From Ulvibacter litoralis (GTDB lineage Bacteria; Bacteroidota; Bacteroidia; Flavobacteriales; Flavobacteriaceae): 64,000 nt of DNA. The stretch spans positions 124,001-188,000 of the forward strand of contig NZ_FNBA01000002.1 in NCBI RefSeq assembly GCF_900102055.1, read 5' to 3'. The stretch's first letter is position 1; every line of letters begins with the position of its first letter. A program made the position numbers and the translations under genes. Of the stretch, positions 51,400-60,468 are shown one piece after another. Under the pieces are notes generated by a model. That model ran no database searches. It saw only the letters and a list, made by a program, of their open reading frames with translations, and was not told the origin of the DNA.

Positions 51400-51885
51400 A
51401 TGGAAGCAAGGTATACTTTAGTGGTAAACGATACACATAATTTCAGTGTCACTAAAAAAGAAACAGAACAATTCGATACAGTAACTTCAGACAAATTAGT
51501 CCATACCATTTCCGACAATCATTCTTTAACAGCAACTCTTGAAAAATCAGATTTTTTAAAGCGAACTTATACCGTTAAGGTGAATGGAAATCGGTACACA
51601 GTTCGTATCGAAGACGAGTTAGATGCACTGATTGCTGATATGGGGTTATCTTTAGGAGAAGATTTAGTTGCGAACGACATTACAGCACCCATGCCAGGAT
51701 TAATTATAGAAGTAGCTGTTACAGAAGGACAAGAAGTGAAGAAAGGCGACTTTTTATGCGTTTTGGAAGCCATGAAGATGGAAAATGCATTGACATCTCC
51801 TCGCGATGGGGTGATTAAATCGGTTACCATCAGTACTGGTCAAACTGTAGATAAAGGAGATATATTAATTGAATTTGAAGCCTAA
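51400..51885 (+). CDS. Biotin carboxyl carrier protein of an acyl-CoA carboxylase
   Basis: 161 residues from ATG 51400; the frame is open 80 codons upstream but runs antisense through tRNA-Pro, so this ATG is the start. N-terminal part (1-85) links to the carboxylase; the C-terminal biotinyl domain starts at [18 protein letters not shown] with the biotin Lys in [14 protein letters not shown] (about 125-138). First gene of a three-gene set with biotin carboxylase (1 bp gap) and carboxyltransferase. Confidence 0.93.
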   Translation: MEARYTLVVNDTHNFSVTKKETEQFDTVTSDKLVHTISDNHSLTATLEKSDFLKRTYTVKVNGNRYTVRIEDELDALIADMGLSLGEDLVANDITAPMPGLIIEVAVTEGQEVKKGDFLCVLEAMKMENALTSPRDGVIKSVTISTGQTVDKGDILIEFEA

Positions 51886-51886
51886 T

Positions 51887-53332
51887 ATGATACAGAAAAT
51901 ATTAATAGCCAATAGAGGAGAAATAGCAGTACGTGTCATGAAAACAGCACGTAGTATGGGAATAAAAACGGTTGCTGTTTATTCTGAAGCCGATCGTAAT
52001 GCACCGCATGTAAAGTTTGCAGATGAAGCAGTTCTTATTGGACCACCCCCTTCAAACGAATCGTATTTACGAGGCGATCATATTATTGAAGTCGCCAAGG
52101 GATTAGGAGTGGATGCCATACATCCAGGGTACGGATTCTTGAGTGAAAATGCTGATTTTGCTGAAAAAGTGGAGGAGAGCGGAATGATTTTTATAGGACC
52201 GAAATCGCACGCCATTCGGATCATGGGAAGTAAGCTTGCCGCAAAAGAAGCTGTAAAAGCATACGATATTCCGATGGTTCCTGGTATTGATGAAGCAGTG
52301 ATAGATGTAGATAAAGCTTCAAAAATTGCTTCGGAAATAGGGTTTCCTATTCTTATTAAAGCCTCAGCAGGAGGTGGAGGTAAAGGGATGCGAGTGGTTG
52401 AAAACCCTTCAGAAATTAAAGAACAAATGAAGCGTGCCATTAGTGAAGCTGAAAATGCTTTTGGAGATGGTTCCGTTTTTATTGAAAAATATGTAAGCTC
52501 ACCAAGACACATCGAGATTCAAGTATTGGCAGATACTCATGGTAATACAGTTCATTTATTTGAACGCGAATGCAGTGTGCAACGTCGTCACCAAAAAGTG
52601 GTAGAAGAAGCACCATCGGCAGTTTTAACGCCTGCTTTACGTCAGAAAATGGGAGAAGCTGCTGTTAAAGTGGCAAAAGCCTGCGATTATGTAGGTGCTG
52701 GAACGGTTGAATTTTTATTAGACGAGCATCTAAATTTTTATTTTTTAGAAATGAACACACGCTTGCAAGTAGAACATCCTGTTACTGAGTTTATCACAGG
52801 AATCGACCTTGTAGAGCAGCAAATAAAAGTGGCGAATGGTGAAATGCTTTCTTTTAAACAAAAAGAAATTGAGTTAAAAGGACATGCTGTAGAGTTGCGA
52901 GTGTATGCGGAAGATTCGCTACATAATTTTATGCCGAGTGTCGGGAAATTAGAAGTCTATAAAACTCCCAAAGGAGAGAATATTCGTGTAGATGATGGAT
53001 TTGAAGAAGGAATGCAAGTGCCGATTCAGTACGATCCTATGTTGTCTAAATTAATTACCTACGGAAAAACAAGAGCTGCTGCCATTCAGTTAATGATTGA
53101 AGCTATTTCGAACTATGAAGTTGAAGGTATTAGCACGACCTTACCTTTCGGAAAGTTTGTGTTTGAACATGAAGCCTTCCGAAGTGGAAATTTTGACACA
53201 CATTTCGTGAAGAAGTATTATTCCGAAGAAAAAATGAAATCAACGTTGGAGGCTGAAGCAGCAATCGCAGCCAAAATCGCTTTACAACAGTATTTGAAAG
53301 ACGCAGAAAAATTACGTATTCCTAGTCATTAA
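51887..53332 (+). CDS. accC: Biotin carboxylase subunit of acyl-CoA (propionyl-CoA) carboxylase
   Basis: 481 residues from ATG 51887 (MIQKILIANRGEIAVRVMKT); an in-frame TTG 18 bp upstream is less likely. ATP-grasp motifs: KASAGGGGKGMRVVENP (about 158-174), EKYVSSPRHIEIQVLAD, FLEMNTRLQVEHPVTE (about 287-302). It carboxylates biotin using ATP and bicarbonate. With BCCP and the carboxyltransferase beside it, this is a complete acyl-CoA carboxylase. Confidence 0.94.
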   Translation: MIQKILIANRGEIAVRVMKTARSMGIKTVAVYSEADRNAPHVKFADEAVLIGPPPSNESYLRGDHIIEVAKGLGVDAIHPGYGFLSENADFAEKVEESGMIFIGPKSHAIRIMGSKLAAKEAVKAYDIPMVPGIDEAVIDVDKASKIASEIGFPILIKASAGGGGKGMRVVENPSEIKEQMKRAISEAENAFGDGSVFIEKYVSSPRHIEIQVLADTHGNTVHLFERECSVQRRHQKVVEEAPSAVLTPALRQKMGEAAVKVAKACDYVGAGTVEFLLDEHLNFYFLEMNTRLQVEHPVTEFITGIDLVEQQIKVANGEMLSFKQKEIELKGHAVELRVYAEDSLHNFMPSVGKLEVYKTPKGENIRVDDGFEEGMQVPIQYDPMLSKLITYGKTRAAAIQLMIEAISNYEVEGISTTLPFGKFVFEHEAFRSGNFDTHFVKKYYSEEKMKSTLEAEAAIAAKIALQQYLKDAEKLRIPSH

Positions 53333-53347
53333 TTTTGAAATTTTAGC

Positions 53348-54889
53348 ATGAGCAACAATATAAAAAGTTTACAAGATAAAATTGCTGAAGCCCACAAAGG
53401 TGGTGGTGATAAACGGATTGAAAAACAACACGCAAAAAAGAAATTAACGGCAAGAGAGCGAGTTCAATATCTTTTGGACGAAGGATCTTTTGAAGAAATG
53501 GGAATTCTAGTAACCCATCGTACCACCGATTTTGAGATGGATAAAGAAATCTATTACGGAGATGGTGTAGTTACAGGGTACGGAACTATTAACGGCCGAT
53601 TGATATATGTTTTTGCACAAGATTTTACGGTTTTTGGTGGTGCCCTTTCTGAAACACACGCTGAAAAAATATGTAAAATAATGGATCACGCCATTCGTGT
53701 AGGAGCGCCCGTAATTGGATTAAATGATTCGGGAGGAGCTCGTATTCAGGAAGGAGTACGTTCTTTAGGTGGTTATGCAGATATTTTTTATAGAAATGTG
53801 CAAGCTTCAGGTGTAGTGCCACAAATTTCTGCGATTATGGGACCCTGTGCCGGTGGCGCTGTGTATTCGCCTGCAATGACCGACTTTACACTAATGGTTC
53901 AAGATAGTAGTTATATGTTTGTAACGGGACCAAACGTAGTAAAAACTGTTACCAATGAAACAGTTACTTCGGAAGAGTTGGGAGGTGCAAAAACACATGC
54001 TACAAAAAGTGGTGTGACGCATTTTACAGCGGCTAGCGATATTGTCTGTCTTAATCAGATTAAGCAGTTGCTAAGTTACCTTCCGCAGAATAATAAAACA
54101 GCTCCTGAAAAATTGCCGTATGAATTAGGCGATGAAATTCGTGAAGAGTTAGAAACCATTGTGCCCGATTCGGCAAACAAACCTTACGACATGCACGCAG
54201 TAATACAAGGTATTATTGATGAAAAGTCATTTTTTGAAGTACATAAAGACTATGCAGATAATATTATTGTAGGTTTTGCCCGTTTGGGAGGAAGAAGCAT
54301 TGGTATTGTCGCCAATCAGCCAATGAGTTTGGCAGGAGTGCTCGATGTGGAAAGTTCTAAAAAAGCAGCTCGATTTACGCGTTTCTGCGACTGTTTTAAT
54401 ATTCCGTTATTAGTTTTAGTTGATGTCCCAGGATTTTTACCAGGAACCGACCAAGAGTGGAATGGGATTATTTTAAACGGTGCAAAATTGTTGTACGCAT
54501 TAAGTGAAGCAACCGTACCAAGAGTGACTGTAATTACACGTAAAGCCTATGGTGGCGCTTACGATGTGATGAATAGCAAGCACATTGGTGCCGATATGAA
54601 TTTTGCTTGGCCTACGGCCGAAATTGCTGTAATGGGAGCAAAGGGAGCTAGTGAAATTATCTTTAGGAGAGAAATTGCCGCTGCCGAAAATCCTGAGTTG
54701 AAGCTTTCTGAAAAAGAAGCAGAATATGCCGAGAAATTTGCGAATCCGTTTAAAGCCGCGCAACGTGGTTTTATTGATGAGGTCATTCTTCCGAAGGAAA
54801 CAAGACGTAAATTACTGAAAGCTTTTGCCATGTTAGAAACCAAAGACGTGGAACGACCAAAACGAAAGCACGGAAATATTCCGTTGTAA
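53348..54889 (+). CDS. Acyl-CoA (propionyl-CoA) carboxylase carboxyltransferase subunit
   Basis: 513 residues, the PccB/AccD5 type length. Seen: [20 protein letters not shown] near the start, [20 protein letters not shown] (about 122-141), [35 protein letters not shown] (about 357) and [18 protein letters not shown]. It moves carboxyl from biotin to acyl-CoA. The methylmalonyl-CoA mutase pair at 37-40.6 kb makes propionyl-CoA the likely substrate. A tRNA-Pro gene follows 42 bp downstream. Confidence 0.93.
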   Translation: MSNNIKSLQDKIAEAHKGGGDKRIEKQHAKKKLTARERVQYLLDEGSFEEMGILVTHRTTDFEMDKEIYYGDGVVTGYGTINGRLIYVFAQDFTVFGGALSETHAEKICKIMDHAIRVGAPVIGLNDSGGARIQEGVRSLGGYADIFYRNVQASGVVPQISAIMGPCAGGAVYSPAMTDFTLMVQDSSYMFVTGPNVVKTVTNETVTSEELGGAKTHATKSGVTHFTAASDIVCLNQIKQLLSYLPQNNKTAPEKLPYELGDEIREELETIVPDSANKPYDMHAVIQGIIDEKSFFEVHKDYADNIIVGFARLGGRSIGIVANQPMSLAGVLDVESSKKAARFTRFCDCFNIPLLVLVDVPGFLPGTDQEWNGIILNGAKLLYALSEATVPRVTVITRKAYGGAYDVMNSKHIGADMNFAWPTAEIAVMGAKGASEIIFRREIAAAENPELKLSEKEAEYAEKFANPFKAAQRGFIDEVILPKETRRKLLKAFAMLETKDVERPKRKHGNIPL

Positions 54890-54931
54890 GTTGTTCTAAA
54901 ATAGATATTTATCATCATATTTTAATAGAAT

Positions 54932-55008
<77 letters not shown>

Positions 55009-55052
55009 ATAGAGCTATCTAAAGGATAGTAAGTTTAAAAAAATGATAATGA

Positions 55053-55064
55053 TGATTTAAATCA
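55053..55064. promoter_or_regulatory. TGAYYTARRTCA site before the ArsC-like gene
   Basis: TGATTTAAATCA, a perfect palindrome extended by A/T on each side. Centre is 29.5 bp from the first base of TATTTTTA (55088-55095, one mismatch to TAnnTTTG). The rest of the 187-bp gap from the tRNA to 55193 holds no gene. Confidence 0.72.
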
Positions 55065-55087
55065 TTTATTATAGTTAGTATCTCTAC

Positions 55088-55095
55088 TATTTTTA
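55088..55095 (+). promoter_or_regulatory. -7 element of the ArsC-like gene
   Basis: TATTTTTA matches TAnnTTTG at 7 of 8 positions. The leader to the ATG at 55193 would be about 90 nt. Confidence 0.5.
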
Positions 55096-55192
55096 GGCTT
55101 TTAATAGCATACTTTGAACAATGCTTCGGAAAGCTTGAATACCTGTTATTGAGTAACTATTAAAAAAAAAACATTGAATTAAAAGAAAAACT

Positions 55193-55558
55193 ATGGGAGA
55201 AATAACCACTTCAGACAGACAAATTACCTTGTTTTACAGTTCTAACTCTGAAAGAGCGAAACAAGCCTTAGTATATGCTAAGGCGGAGGGCTTGGCTATT
55301 CATGAAATTGATATATTAAAAACAAAACTAACGGGTACTCAAATAGTGGAGCTAGCCGATCGATTAAAAATTAATGTCGAAGATTTAGTAAATCAGGAGC
55401 ATCCTTCTTATGCATCAAATTTTGAACCTCATTCCTTTTCTACAGACGATTGGATAAAAATGATTCAAAAGCATCCTGAAATAATGAAGCAACCTATTGC
55501 ATTACGAGGAGATAAAACCATTTTGGTAGAAACCCCTACAGATATTGTTAAGATTTAA
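55193..55558 (+). CDS. ArsC/Spx-like thioredoxin-fold protein without cysteine
   Basis: 121 residues. The fold is suggested by ITLFYSSNSERAKQALVYAK (where ArsC has its Cys after the first strand), IHEIDILKTKLTG, the motif MIQKHPEIMKQPIALRGDKT (about 85-105, equal to the family's hPxLhxRPIv) and VETPTDIVKI. No Cys is present, so it cannot reduce arsenate by the usual route. It may be a stress or regulatory protein. Its promoter carries a Crp/Fnr-type palindrome. Confidence 0.72.
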   Translation: MGEITTSDRQITLFYSSNSERAKQALVYAKAEGLAIHEIDILKTKLTGTQIVELADRLKINVEDLVNQEHPSYASNFEPHSFSTDDWIKMIQKHPEIMKQPIALRGDKTILVETPTDIVKI

Positions 55559-55623
55559 AAAGCAGACTGCAGTTTTATCTAAGCAATTAGATTCCCTTTC
55601 ATAATCACACAATAATAGAGAGC

Positions 55624-55635
55624 TGACCTAGGTCA
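55624..55635. promoter_or_regulatory. TGAYYTARRTCA site before the 55694 operon
   Basis: TGACCTAGGTCA, a perfect 12-bp palindrome. Its centre lies exactly 29.5 bp from the first base of TACATTTG at 55659. Confidence 0.75.
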
Positions 55636-55658
55636 TTTTACAGCTTTAGGATTTGAAA

Positions 55659-55666
55659 TACATTTG
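55659..55666 (+). promoter_or_regulatory. -7 element of the 55694 operon
   Basis: TACATTTG, an exact TAnnTTTG, 27 bp before the ATG at 55694. No -33 TTG at the usual distance; the upstream palindrome occupies that area. Confidence 0.65.
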
Positions 55667-55693
55667 AATTCTCATTATTAAATAAACAAGATT

Positions 55694-56080
55694 ATGAAAA
55701 AAGAAGTTATTTACAATTCAGATTTACATTTTGAACACAACCAATGGCGTAGTGAACTTAGCTTTTGGGAAGACGAATTAAAATCGTTTAAAAATCGTTT
55801 AGAGGAATTAGTTACTCGCTGGACAGATAAAGATATGTTGGCGCAACTTGAACATTTTCAAAATTCGTTTATACGCCATGGTGAGGTTATTGATACATTA
55901 CAACACGATATTAATGTGCATGAAACTAGTATGAGTGCTCACGACTCAAAAGGGGAAAATGTGCTTAATAAGACATTAGTTAAAAGCCATATCGAGTTTA
56001 GAGATAAAATGGAGACTCAAAGAAAGATTTATGCGGATCTTAAACAAGAGTTCTTTCGCTTTTTGTCTAAATATATGTAA
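55694..56080 (+). CDS. Hypothetical coiled-coil protein
   Basis: 128 residues, no domain recognised. Charged and helical throughout, with heptad-like stretches (WEDELKSFKNRLEELVTRW and EFRDKMETQRKIYADLKQEF). No signal or membrane segment. Similar short coiled-coil proteins occur in flavobacterial stress islands. Probably first gene of an operon with HdeD, DUF2238 and MgtC. Confidence 0.72.
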   Translation: MKKEVIYNSDLHFEHNQWRSELSFWEDELKSFKNRLEELVTRWTDKDMLAQLEHFQNSFIRHGEVIDTLQHDINVHETSMSAHDSKGENVLNKTLVKSHIEFRDKMETQRKIYADLKQEFFRFLSKYM

Positions 56081-56165
56081 GTTTTAAAACGGCAGGTTTA
56101 TTTTTTAAAATTAACAACAAAGATTGTTCGTTTAGAAAAGGCTTACCATAACTAATATCGAAATT

Positions 56166-56741
56166 ATGGAAACAACAATTTTAACTTCAGCTAAATCGGC
56201 TGTGAAAAACTGGTGGATATCTGTTTTATTAGGAATCATGTATATATTTGTAGGAGTCTGGGTAATTCGCACACCTCTTGCAAGTTATGTGTCATTAAGT
56301 TTCATTTTTAGTATTTTTATTTTTACCTCAGGAATACTTCAAATTATATTTTCAATTTCAAGTAGGAGTAAAATAGAAGGATGGGGATGGTATCTTGCAG
56401 GCGGTATTATAGATCTAATCATTGGTTTTCTATTGATGAGTCATCCCGTAATGACCATGGCAATTTTACCTTTTTATGTCGGATTTTGGTTACTATTTCA
56501 AAGTATGATGGCAATTGGATTTTCTTTTCAATTTAAGGCAATTAATATGCCTTATTGGGGATGGTTGCTATTTTTTGGTATCTTAACACTACTATTTTCA
56601 ACATTATTAATAGCGAATCCTATTTTTGCAGGACTAAGCATTGTATACATGACTGGAATGGCGTGTATTACTGCAGGAGTTTTTAGAATATTTCTAGGGA
56701 TTGATTTAAAAAGAATGAATACTATAATTAAAGACTTCTAG
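56166..56741 (+). CDS. HdeD/DUF308 family membrane protein
   Basis: 191 residues, six membrane segments in three pairs, the pattern of HdeD. Seen: WWISVLLGIMYIFVGVWVIR, GWGWYLAGGIIDLIIGFLL and WGWLLFFGILTLLFSTLLI, with repeated motif G..dl..G..l. HdeD is tied to acid stress in E. coli, and its mechanism is not settled. It is 85 bp after the coiled-coil gene. Confidence 0.88.
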   Translation: METTILTSAKSAVKNWWISVLLGIMYIFVGVWVIRTPLASYVSLSFIFSIFIFTSGILQIIFSISSRSKIEGWGWYLAGGIIDLIIGFLLMSHPVMTMAILPFYVGFWLLFQSMMAIGFSFQFKAINMPYWGWLLFFGILTLLFSTLLIANPIFAGLSIVYMTGMACITAGVFRIFLGIDLKRMNTIIKDF

Positions 56742-56783
56742 TACTTAAAGTTTTTAATTGTTATCTTAAGTAGTGTAATAACA

Positions 56784-57386
56784 ATGAAGGGACATAAGCC
56801 AATTTGGTATATTTTATTATTTTCTGCCGTATGGATTAATTCATTAATAGGAACAACAGATGTAATAAATTGGCTTATAGAAAATACCTTGACTGTTATT
56901 GCATTACTTTTTTTATTTTATACGTATAAGAAATTTAAATTTAGTGGTCTTAGCTATTTTTTGATTTGTATTTTTTTATGCCTACATGTATATGGCTCAA
57001 AAAACACTTATGCTGAAAACTTATTTGGCTATTGGTTGCAAGATGTATTTCACTCCTCACGAAATCATTATGATAGAATAGTCCATTTTAGCTATGGATT
57101 TTTACTCTTTTATCCATTGCAAGAGTATTTTAATAAATGGCTTCATTACCCCAAAAAGATTGCATGGTTTGTGTCAATCTTAATCATTATTGCGACAAGT
57201 GGTCTCTATGAAATAATAGAATGGTTAGTCGCAGCTGTATTTTTTGTTGAAGAAGGGATTTCTTATTTGGGAACGCAAGGGGATGTATGGGATGCTCAAA
57301 AAGATATGTTCTTAGCTTCTTTAGGAGTGCTGTTAGCATTTGGAATTTTTTATATCTCTAAACAAACCTCAAACTTGAAAGAATAA
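56784..57386 (+). CDS. DUF2238 (YjdF-like) membrane protein
   Basis: 200 residues with about six membrane segments. Conserved motifs of DUF2238: YDRIVHFSYGFLLFYPLQEY (about 92-111), SGLYEIIEWLVAAVF (about 133) and GTQGDVWDAQKDMFLASLG (about 157-175). Function is unknown. Its stop overlaps the MgtC gene start by one base at 57386. Confidence 0.87.
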   Translation: MKGHKPIWYILLFSAVWINSLIGTTDVINWLIENTLTVIALLFLFYTYKKFKFSGLSYFLICIFLCLHVYGSKNTYAENLFGYWLQDVFHSSRNHYDRIVHFSYGFLLFYPLQEYFNKWLHYPKKIAWFVSILIIIATSGLYEIIEWLVAAVFFVEEGISYLGTQGDVWDAQKDMFLASLGVLLAFGIFYISKQTSNLKE

Positions 57387-58678
57387 TGGAGGAGGTTTTT
57401 ATTATTAATACGGACAGTTTTCAACTTACGCAGTCTGAATTTCTCATACGGATGCTCATTTCAGTTGGAATTGGGTTGGTAATCGGGTTGGAGCGAGAGT
57501 TTTCAAATTCAAGTCAGAAAGAACTATTTGCAGGTCTTCGAACACTTTCCATTGTAGCAGTTATAGGGTTTACATTTGCATTGCTCAACTTTTTAATTCA
57601 CCCGTGGCTTTTTAATCTTGGATTGCTAAGTGTGTTTGTCATTGTAGCTATTTCGTATTGGATTACAGCTAGTCAAGGCGAGATAGGTAGTACCACTGAA
57701 TTTGCCACTATTTTCACGTATTTACTTGGAGGATTGACACTATTAGGACATATCGAGCTTAGTTTAGCATTGACTGTGATTCTGGTCGTGATATTATCAC
57801 TGAAGATGAAATTTAAAAGCATCGTAGGGCAAATTAGTCAAGAGGAACTTTCTGCTTTTATCCGCTTTGTTGTAATTGCACTATTAATTTTACCTTTTTT
57901 ACCGGATAAAAACCTCGGACCATATGCCGTTGTTAATCCAAGGGATATTGGGTGGATTATTGTATTAACTTCTGGAATCGGTTTTGTAGGCTATATTTTA
58001 ATGAAGTTTTTAGGAGCGAATAGAGGCATCTTATTAACAGGAATTTTTGGAGGTTTGGTGTCAAGTACTGTGGTAACCTGGACGTTTTCAAAAAAAAGTA
58101 AGGAAACCCCAGAGCTTTCAGCTAATTATGCTGTTGCCATTTTTGCTGCTGCCACAATCATGGTTTTACGAGTCGGAGTTTGGGTTTATATTTTTAATAA
58201 GCCAATGTTAAATGATCTAATACTTTCTTTATTACTCATTTTCAGCGCAGCCTTAGGGACCACTATTTATTTTTATAAAAAACAAAATGGTGAAAAACAT
58301 TTTAAAGATACGTTGCCATTAGGGGCTCCTTTAAATCTGAAAGACGCTGTTTTTTTTGGATTTTTATACACAGGAATATTAATACTCGTTAGTTATGCCA
58401 GTACTGAATACGGTGCTAAAGGGATTTACCTCTCCAGCGCAATTAGTGCCTTAACAGATATAGATGCAATTGCTATTTCAGTATCAAAGTTAGGAGGGGA
58501 GACAATCAATTTTTTAACGGCTCAAAATGCTATTTTATTAGCAACCTTGGCAAATACAATTGTTAAGATTGGTATTGCTCTTTATTCTGGTAGTAATCGT
58601 ATGAAAACCTACATTCTTCTGGGGTACGGTGTTATTTTTATAGCAGGTATTCTAGGGTTCCTTCTTCTAAATTTTTAA
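57386..58678 (+). CDS. MgtC/SapB N-terminal and DUF4010 membrane protein
   Basis: 430 residues. MgtC-like part in the first 150 (LISVGIGLVIGLEREFSNSS, FAGLRTLSIVAVIGF, GEIGSTTEFATIFTYLLGGL). The DUF4010 part follows with about eight segments (FLGANRGILLTGIFGGLVSS, ALTDIDAIAISVSKLGG). MgtC proteins modulate membrane ATPase or growth at low Mg; the transport role is not settled. Last gene of the 55694 operon. Confidence 0.88.
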   Translation: MEEVFIINTDSFQLTQSEFLIRMLISVGIGLVIGLEREFSNSSQKELFAGLRTLSIVAVIGFTFALLNFLIHPWLFNLGLLSVFVIVAISYWITASQGEIGSTTEFATIFTYLLGGLTLLGHIELSLALTVILVVILSLKMKFKSIVGQISQEELSAFIRFVVIALLILPFLPDKNLGPYAVVNPRDIGWIIVLTSGIGFVGYILMKFLGANRGILLTGIFGGLVSSTVVTWTFSKKSKETPELSANYAVAIFAAATIMVLRVGVWVYIFNKPMLNDLILSLLLIFSAALGTTIYFYKKQNGEKHFKDTLPLGAPLNLKDAVFFGFLYTGILILVSYASTEYGAKGIYLSSAISALTDIDAIAISVSKLGGETINFLTAQNAILLATLANTIVKIGIALYSGSNRMKTYILLGYGVIFIAGILGFLLLNF

Positions 58679-58689
58679 TTTTTATTCAC

Positions 58690-58701
58690 TGATTTAGATC
58701 A
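58690..58701. promoter_or_regulatory. TGAYYTARRTCA site before the 58815 gene
   Basis: TGATTTAGATCA within a nearly symmetrical 16-mer ACTGATTTAGATCAGT. Centre is 29.5 bp from the first base of TATTATTG (58725-58732). Confidence 0.72.
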
Positions 58702-58724
58702 GTATTTATCCTATTGGGATGTAC

Positions 58725-58732
58725 TATTATTG
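58725..58732 (+). promoter_or_regulatory. -7 element of the 58815 gene
   Basis: TATTATTG matches TAnnTTTG at 7 of 8 positions; leader of about 75 nt to the ATG at 58815. Confidence 0.5.
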
Positions 58733-58814
58733 TAGTATGTAATGGTTGCACTAAGTTTAAAAAAGAACCTTACTGATTTAACTGAAATCTATATAATTAA
58801 TTAAAACGATACTT

Positions 58815-59711
58815 ATGAACTATAAGAATATAACCATAGCTGGGAGTGGTGTTTTAGGATACCAAATTGCGTTTCAAACAGCGTTTCATGGTTTTAATGT
58901 AACCGTTTATGATATAAATGATGCTGTATTAGAAAAATCAAAAACAAAGTTTAATACTTTAAGTGAAGCTTATAAATTAGATCTAAACGCAACACAGGAA
59001 CAGCTTGATAAAACATATAAAAATTTACAGTACACTTCAAACTTAGCTGAAGCTGTTAAAGATGCAGATTTATTAATTGAAGCTGTACCAGAAAACCCAA
59101 AGATTAAAATAGAGTTTTACGAAAAATTAGCGAAAGTAGCTCCTGAAAAAACTGTTTTTGCTACAAACTCTTCCACACTTTTACCAAGTCAATTTGCAGA
59201 CGTAACGGGAAGACCTTCAAAATTTATAGCCTTACATTTCGCAAATACCATTTGGATTCACAATACTGCGGAAATTATGGGGCATGCGACTACTGATCCG
59301 AAAGTTTTTGACGAGTTAGTGGCGTTTGCAAAAGCTATTGGAATGTTGGCTTTACCCTTGCATAAAGAACAACCAGGATACATTCTCAATTCATTGTTAG
59401 TGCCTTTGTTGAGTGCTGCTACTAACTTATTGGTACATGAGGTTGCCGATCCAGAAACGATAGATAAAACGTGGATGAAAGCAACAGGGGCTCCTGTGGG
59501 GCCTTTTGGGATTCTAGATGTTGTTGGTATTACTACAGCATATAATATTGATAAAATTGCTGCTGAAACTACGAATGATGCGACGAAAATTAAGACCGTA
59601 GCTTATTTGAAAGAAAATTTTATTGATAAAAATAAATTAGGCGTGTCAACTGGAGAGGGTTTTTATACATATCCTAATCCAGCGTATAAAGCCCCAAATT
59701 TTTTAAAATAA
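58815..59711 (+). CDS. 3-hydroxyacyl-CoA (3-hydroxybutyryl-CoA) dehydrogenase
   Basis: 298 residues. NAD-binding ITIAGSGVLGYQIAFQTAFH-type start (GSGVLG at about 10) with VYDIND, ADLLIEAVPENPKIKIEFY (about 83-102), TNSSTLLPSQFA, and the active-site region IALHFANTIWIHNTAEIMGH (about 138) with the catalytic His and Glu. Compared with HFFNP of classic enzymes it reads HFANT. Monofunctional, possibly in butanoate or PHB-type metabolism. A terminator lies 22 bp downstream. Confidence 0.9.
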   Translation: MNYKNITIAGSGVLGYQIAFQTAFHGFNVTVYDINDAVLEKSKTKFNTLSEAYKLDLNATQEQLDKTYKNLQYTSNLAEAVKDADLLIEAVPENPKIKIEFYEKLAKVAPEKTVFATNSSTLLPSQFADVTGRPSKFIALHFANTIWIHNTAEIMGHATTDPKVFDELVAFAKAIGMLALPLHKEQPGYILNSLLVPLLSAATNLLVHEVADPETIDKTWMKATGAPVGPFGILDVVGITTAYNIDKIAAETTNDATKIKTVAYLKENFIDKNKLGVSTGEGFYTYPNPAYKAPNFLK

Positions 59712-59732
59712 AGAGGGAGTGTATGTTTCAAC

Positions 59733-59770
59733 AAAAAAGTCCTTATGTATACTTTCATAAGGACTTTTTT
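59733..59770. terminator. Bidirectional terminator
   Basis: AAAAAAGTCCTTATG (59733-59747) pairs perfectly with CATAAGGACTTTTTT (59756-59770) around an 8-nt loop. It separates the convergent dehydrogenase and SpoIIAA-like genes. Confidence 0.9.
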
Positions 59771-59780
59771 ATTGTAGTAT

Positions 59781-60140
59781 TTAGTGATTTTCGCTTATCC
59801 AATCCCAAGCTTTTTCCAGCTCATTAAGTTCAAAATATTTTTCTTTAAATTTAGTGAAGAGGTTATCGATTGCAACTACTATTTTCAAGTTTTTATGATC
59901 TGCTACGTATGCTATTTTATTTATTTTATTCCAATATTTAATTCCTAGTTGAAATTCTTTTATAAAAGAGGCTACTGTTTCTCCTTTTACATTGATAAAA
60001 ACCATCATGTTAATGGGTTCTATTTCAGTAAGTTTAGCGCTAATCTCTTTATCTATTAACTGTATTTCTTCAGCAGTAATAAATCCCTCTAAGTCGAATA
60101 CAAGTGTGTTGTCTTTAATTGATTCAAGTTTTCGTATCAT
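59781..60140 (-). CDS. SpoIIAA-like (STAS-related) small protein
   Basis: 119 residues. The fold is suggested by LVFDLEGFITAEEIQLID, MMVFINVKGETVASFIKEF, KIAYVADHKNLKIVVAIDN and the end ELEKAWDWISEN, the layout of SpoIIAA-like proteins (PF11964). Role is unknown; likely cytoplasmic. The gene is divergent from exonuclease III, and its minus-strand promoter has an exact TAnnTTTG with the TGAYYTARRTCA-type site 29.5 bp away. Confidence 0.8.
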   Translation of the reverse strand: MIRKLESIKDNTLVFDLEGFITAEEIQLIDKEISAKLTEIEPINMMVFINVKGETVASFIKEFQLGIKYWNKINKIAYVADHKNLKIVVAIDNLFTKFKEKYFELNELEKAWDWISENH

Positions 60141-60205
60141 TATGTTATGGTTTAAAAGTGAAACTAAGACTTTTTCATTTTCATAAAAAAACTAGTTTCA
60201 TTTAA

Positions 60206-60213
60206 CAAAGGTA
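60206..60213 (-). promoter_or_regulatory. -7 element of the SpoIIAA-like gene (minus strand)
   Basis: Reads TACCTTTG on the minus strand, an exact TAnnTTTG, with a leader of about 60 nt to the start at 60140. Confidence 0.62.
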
Positions 60214-60236
60214 CTTTTGAAGGAAGTAACTACAAA

Positions 60237-60248
60237 TGATTGAAGTCA
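60237..60248. promoter_or_regulatory. TGAYYTARRTCA-type site before the SpoIIAA-like gene
   Basis: TGATTGAAGTCA matches the motif at 11 of 12 positions. Centre is 29.5 bp from the first base of the minus-strand -7 element at 60213. Confidence 0.62.
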
Positions 60249-60468
60249 GTTTGAAGAAAGTTGTAAAATTAGAATCTCTTACCAGAAGATTGTTTAAAAA
60301 AGGTAGCTTCCGAAGTTAGAAAAGAAATAAATTATTGTTTATTTTTATTGAAAAAGATACACTCGTTTGTTGTAAAGAGCTTGTTTTAATTTACTAATGT
60401 TGAAATATACTACAGAAAATTCCGCAGAGCATTTTTTACAGATGTGCTGGACTTAAAACATATGTAAG

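Larger units (their letters stand above)
60141..60468. other. Divergent gap between the SpoIIAA-like and exonuclease III genes
   Basis: No gene seen. It holds the minus-strand promoter and Crp/Fnr-type site for 59781, and for xth a weak plus-strand -7 candidate TAATGTTG at 60397-60404. Confidence 0.5.
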
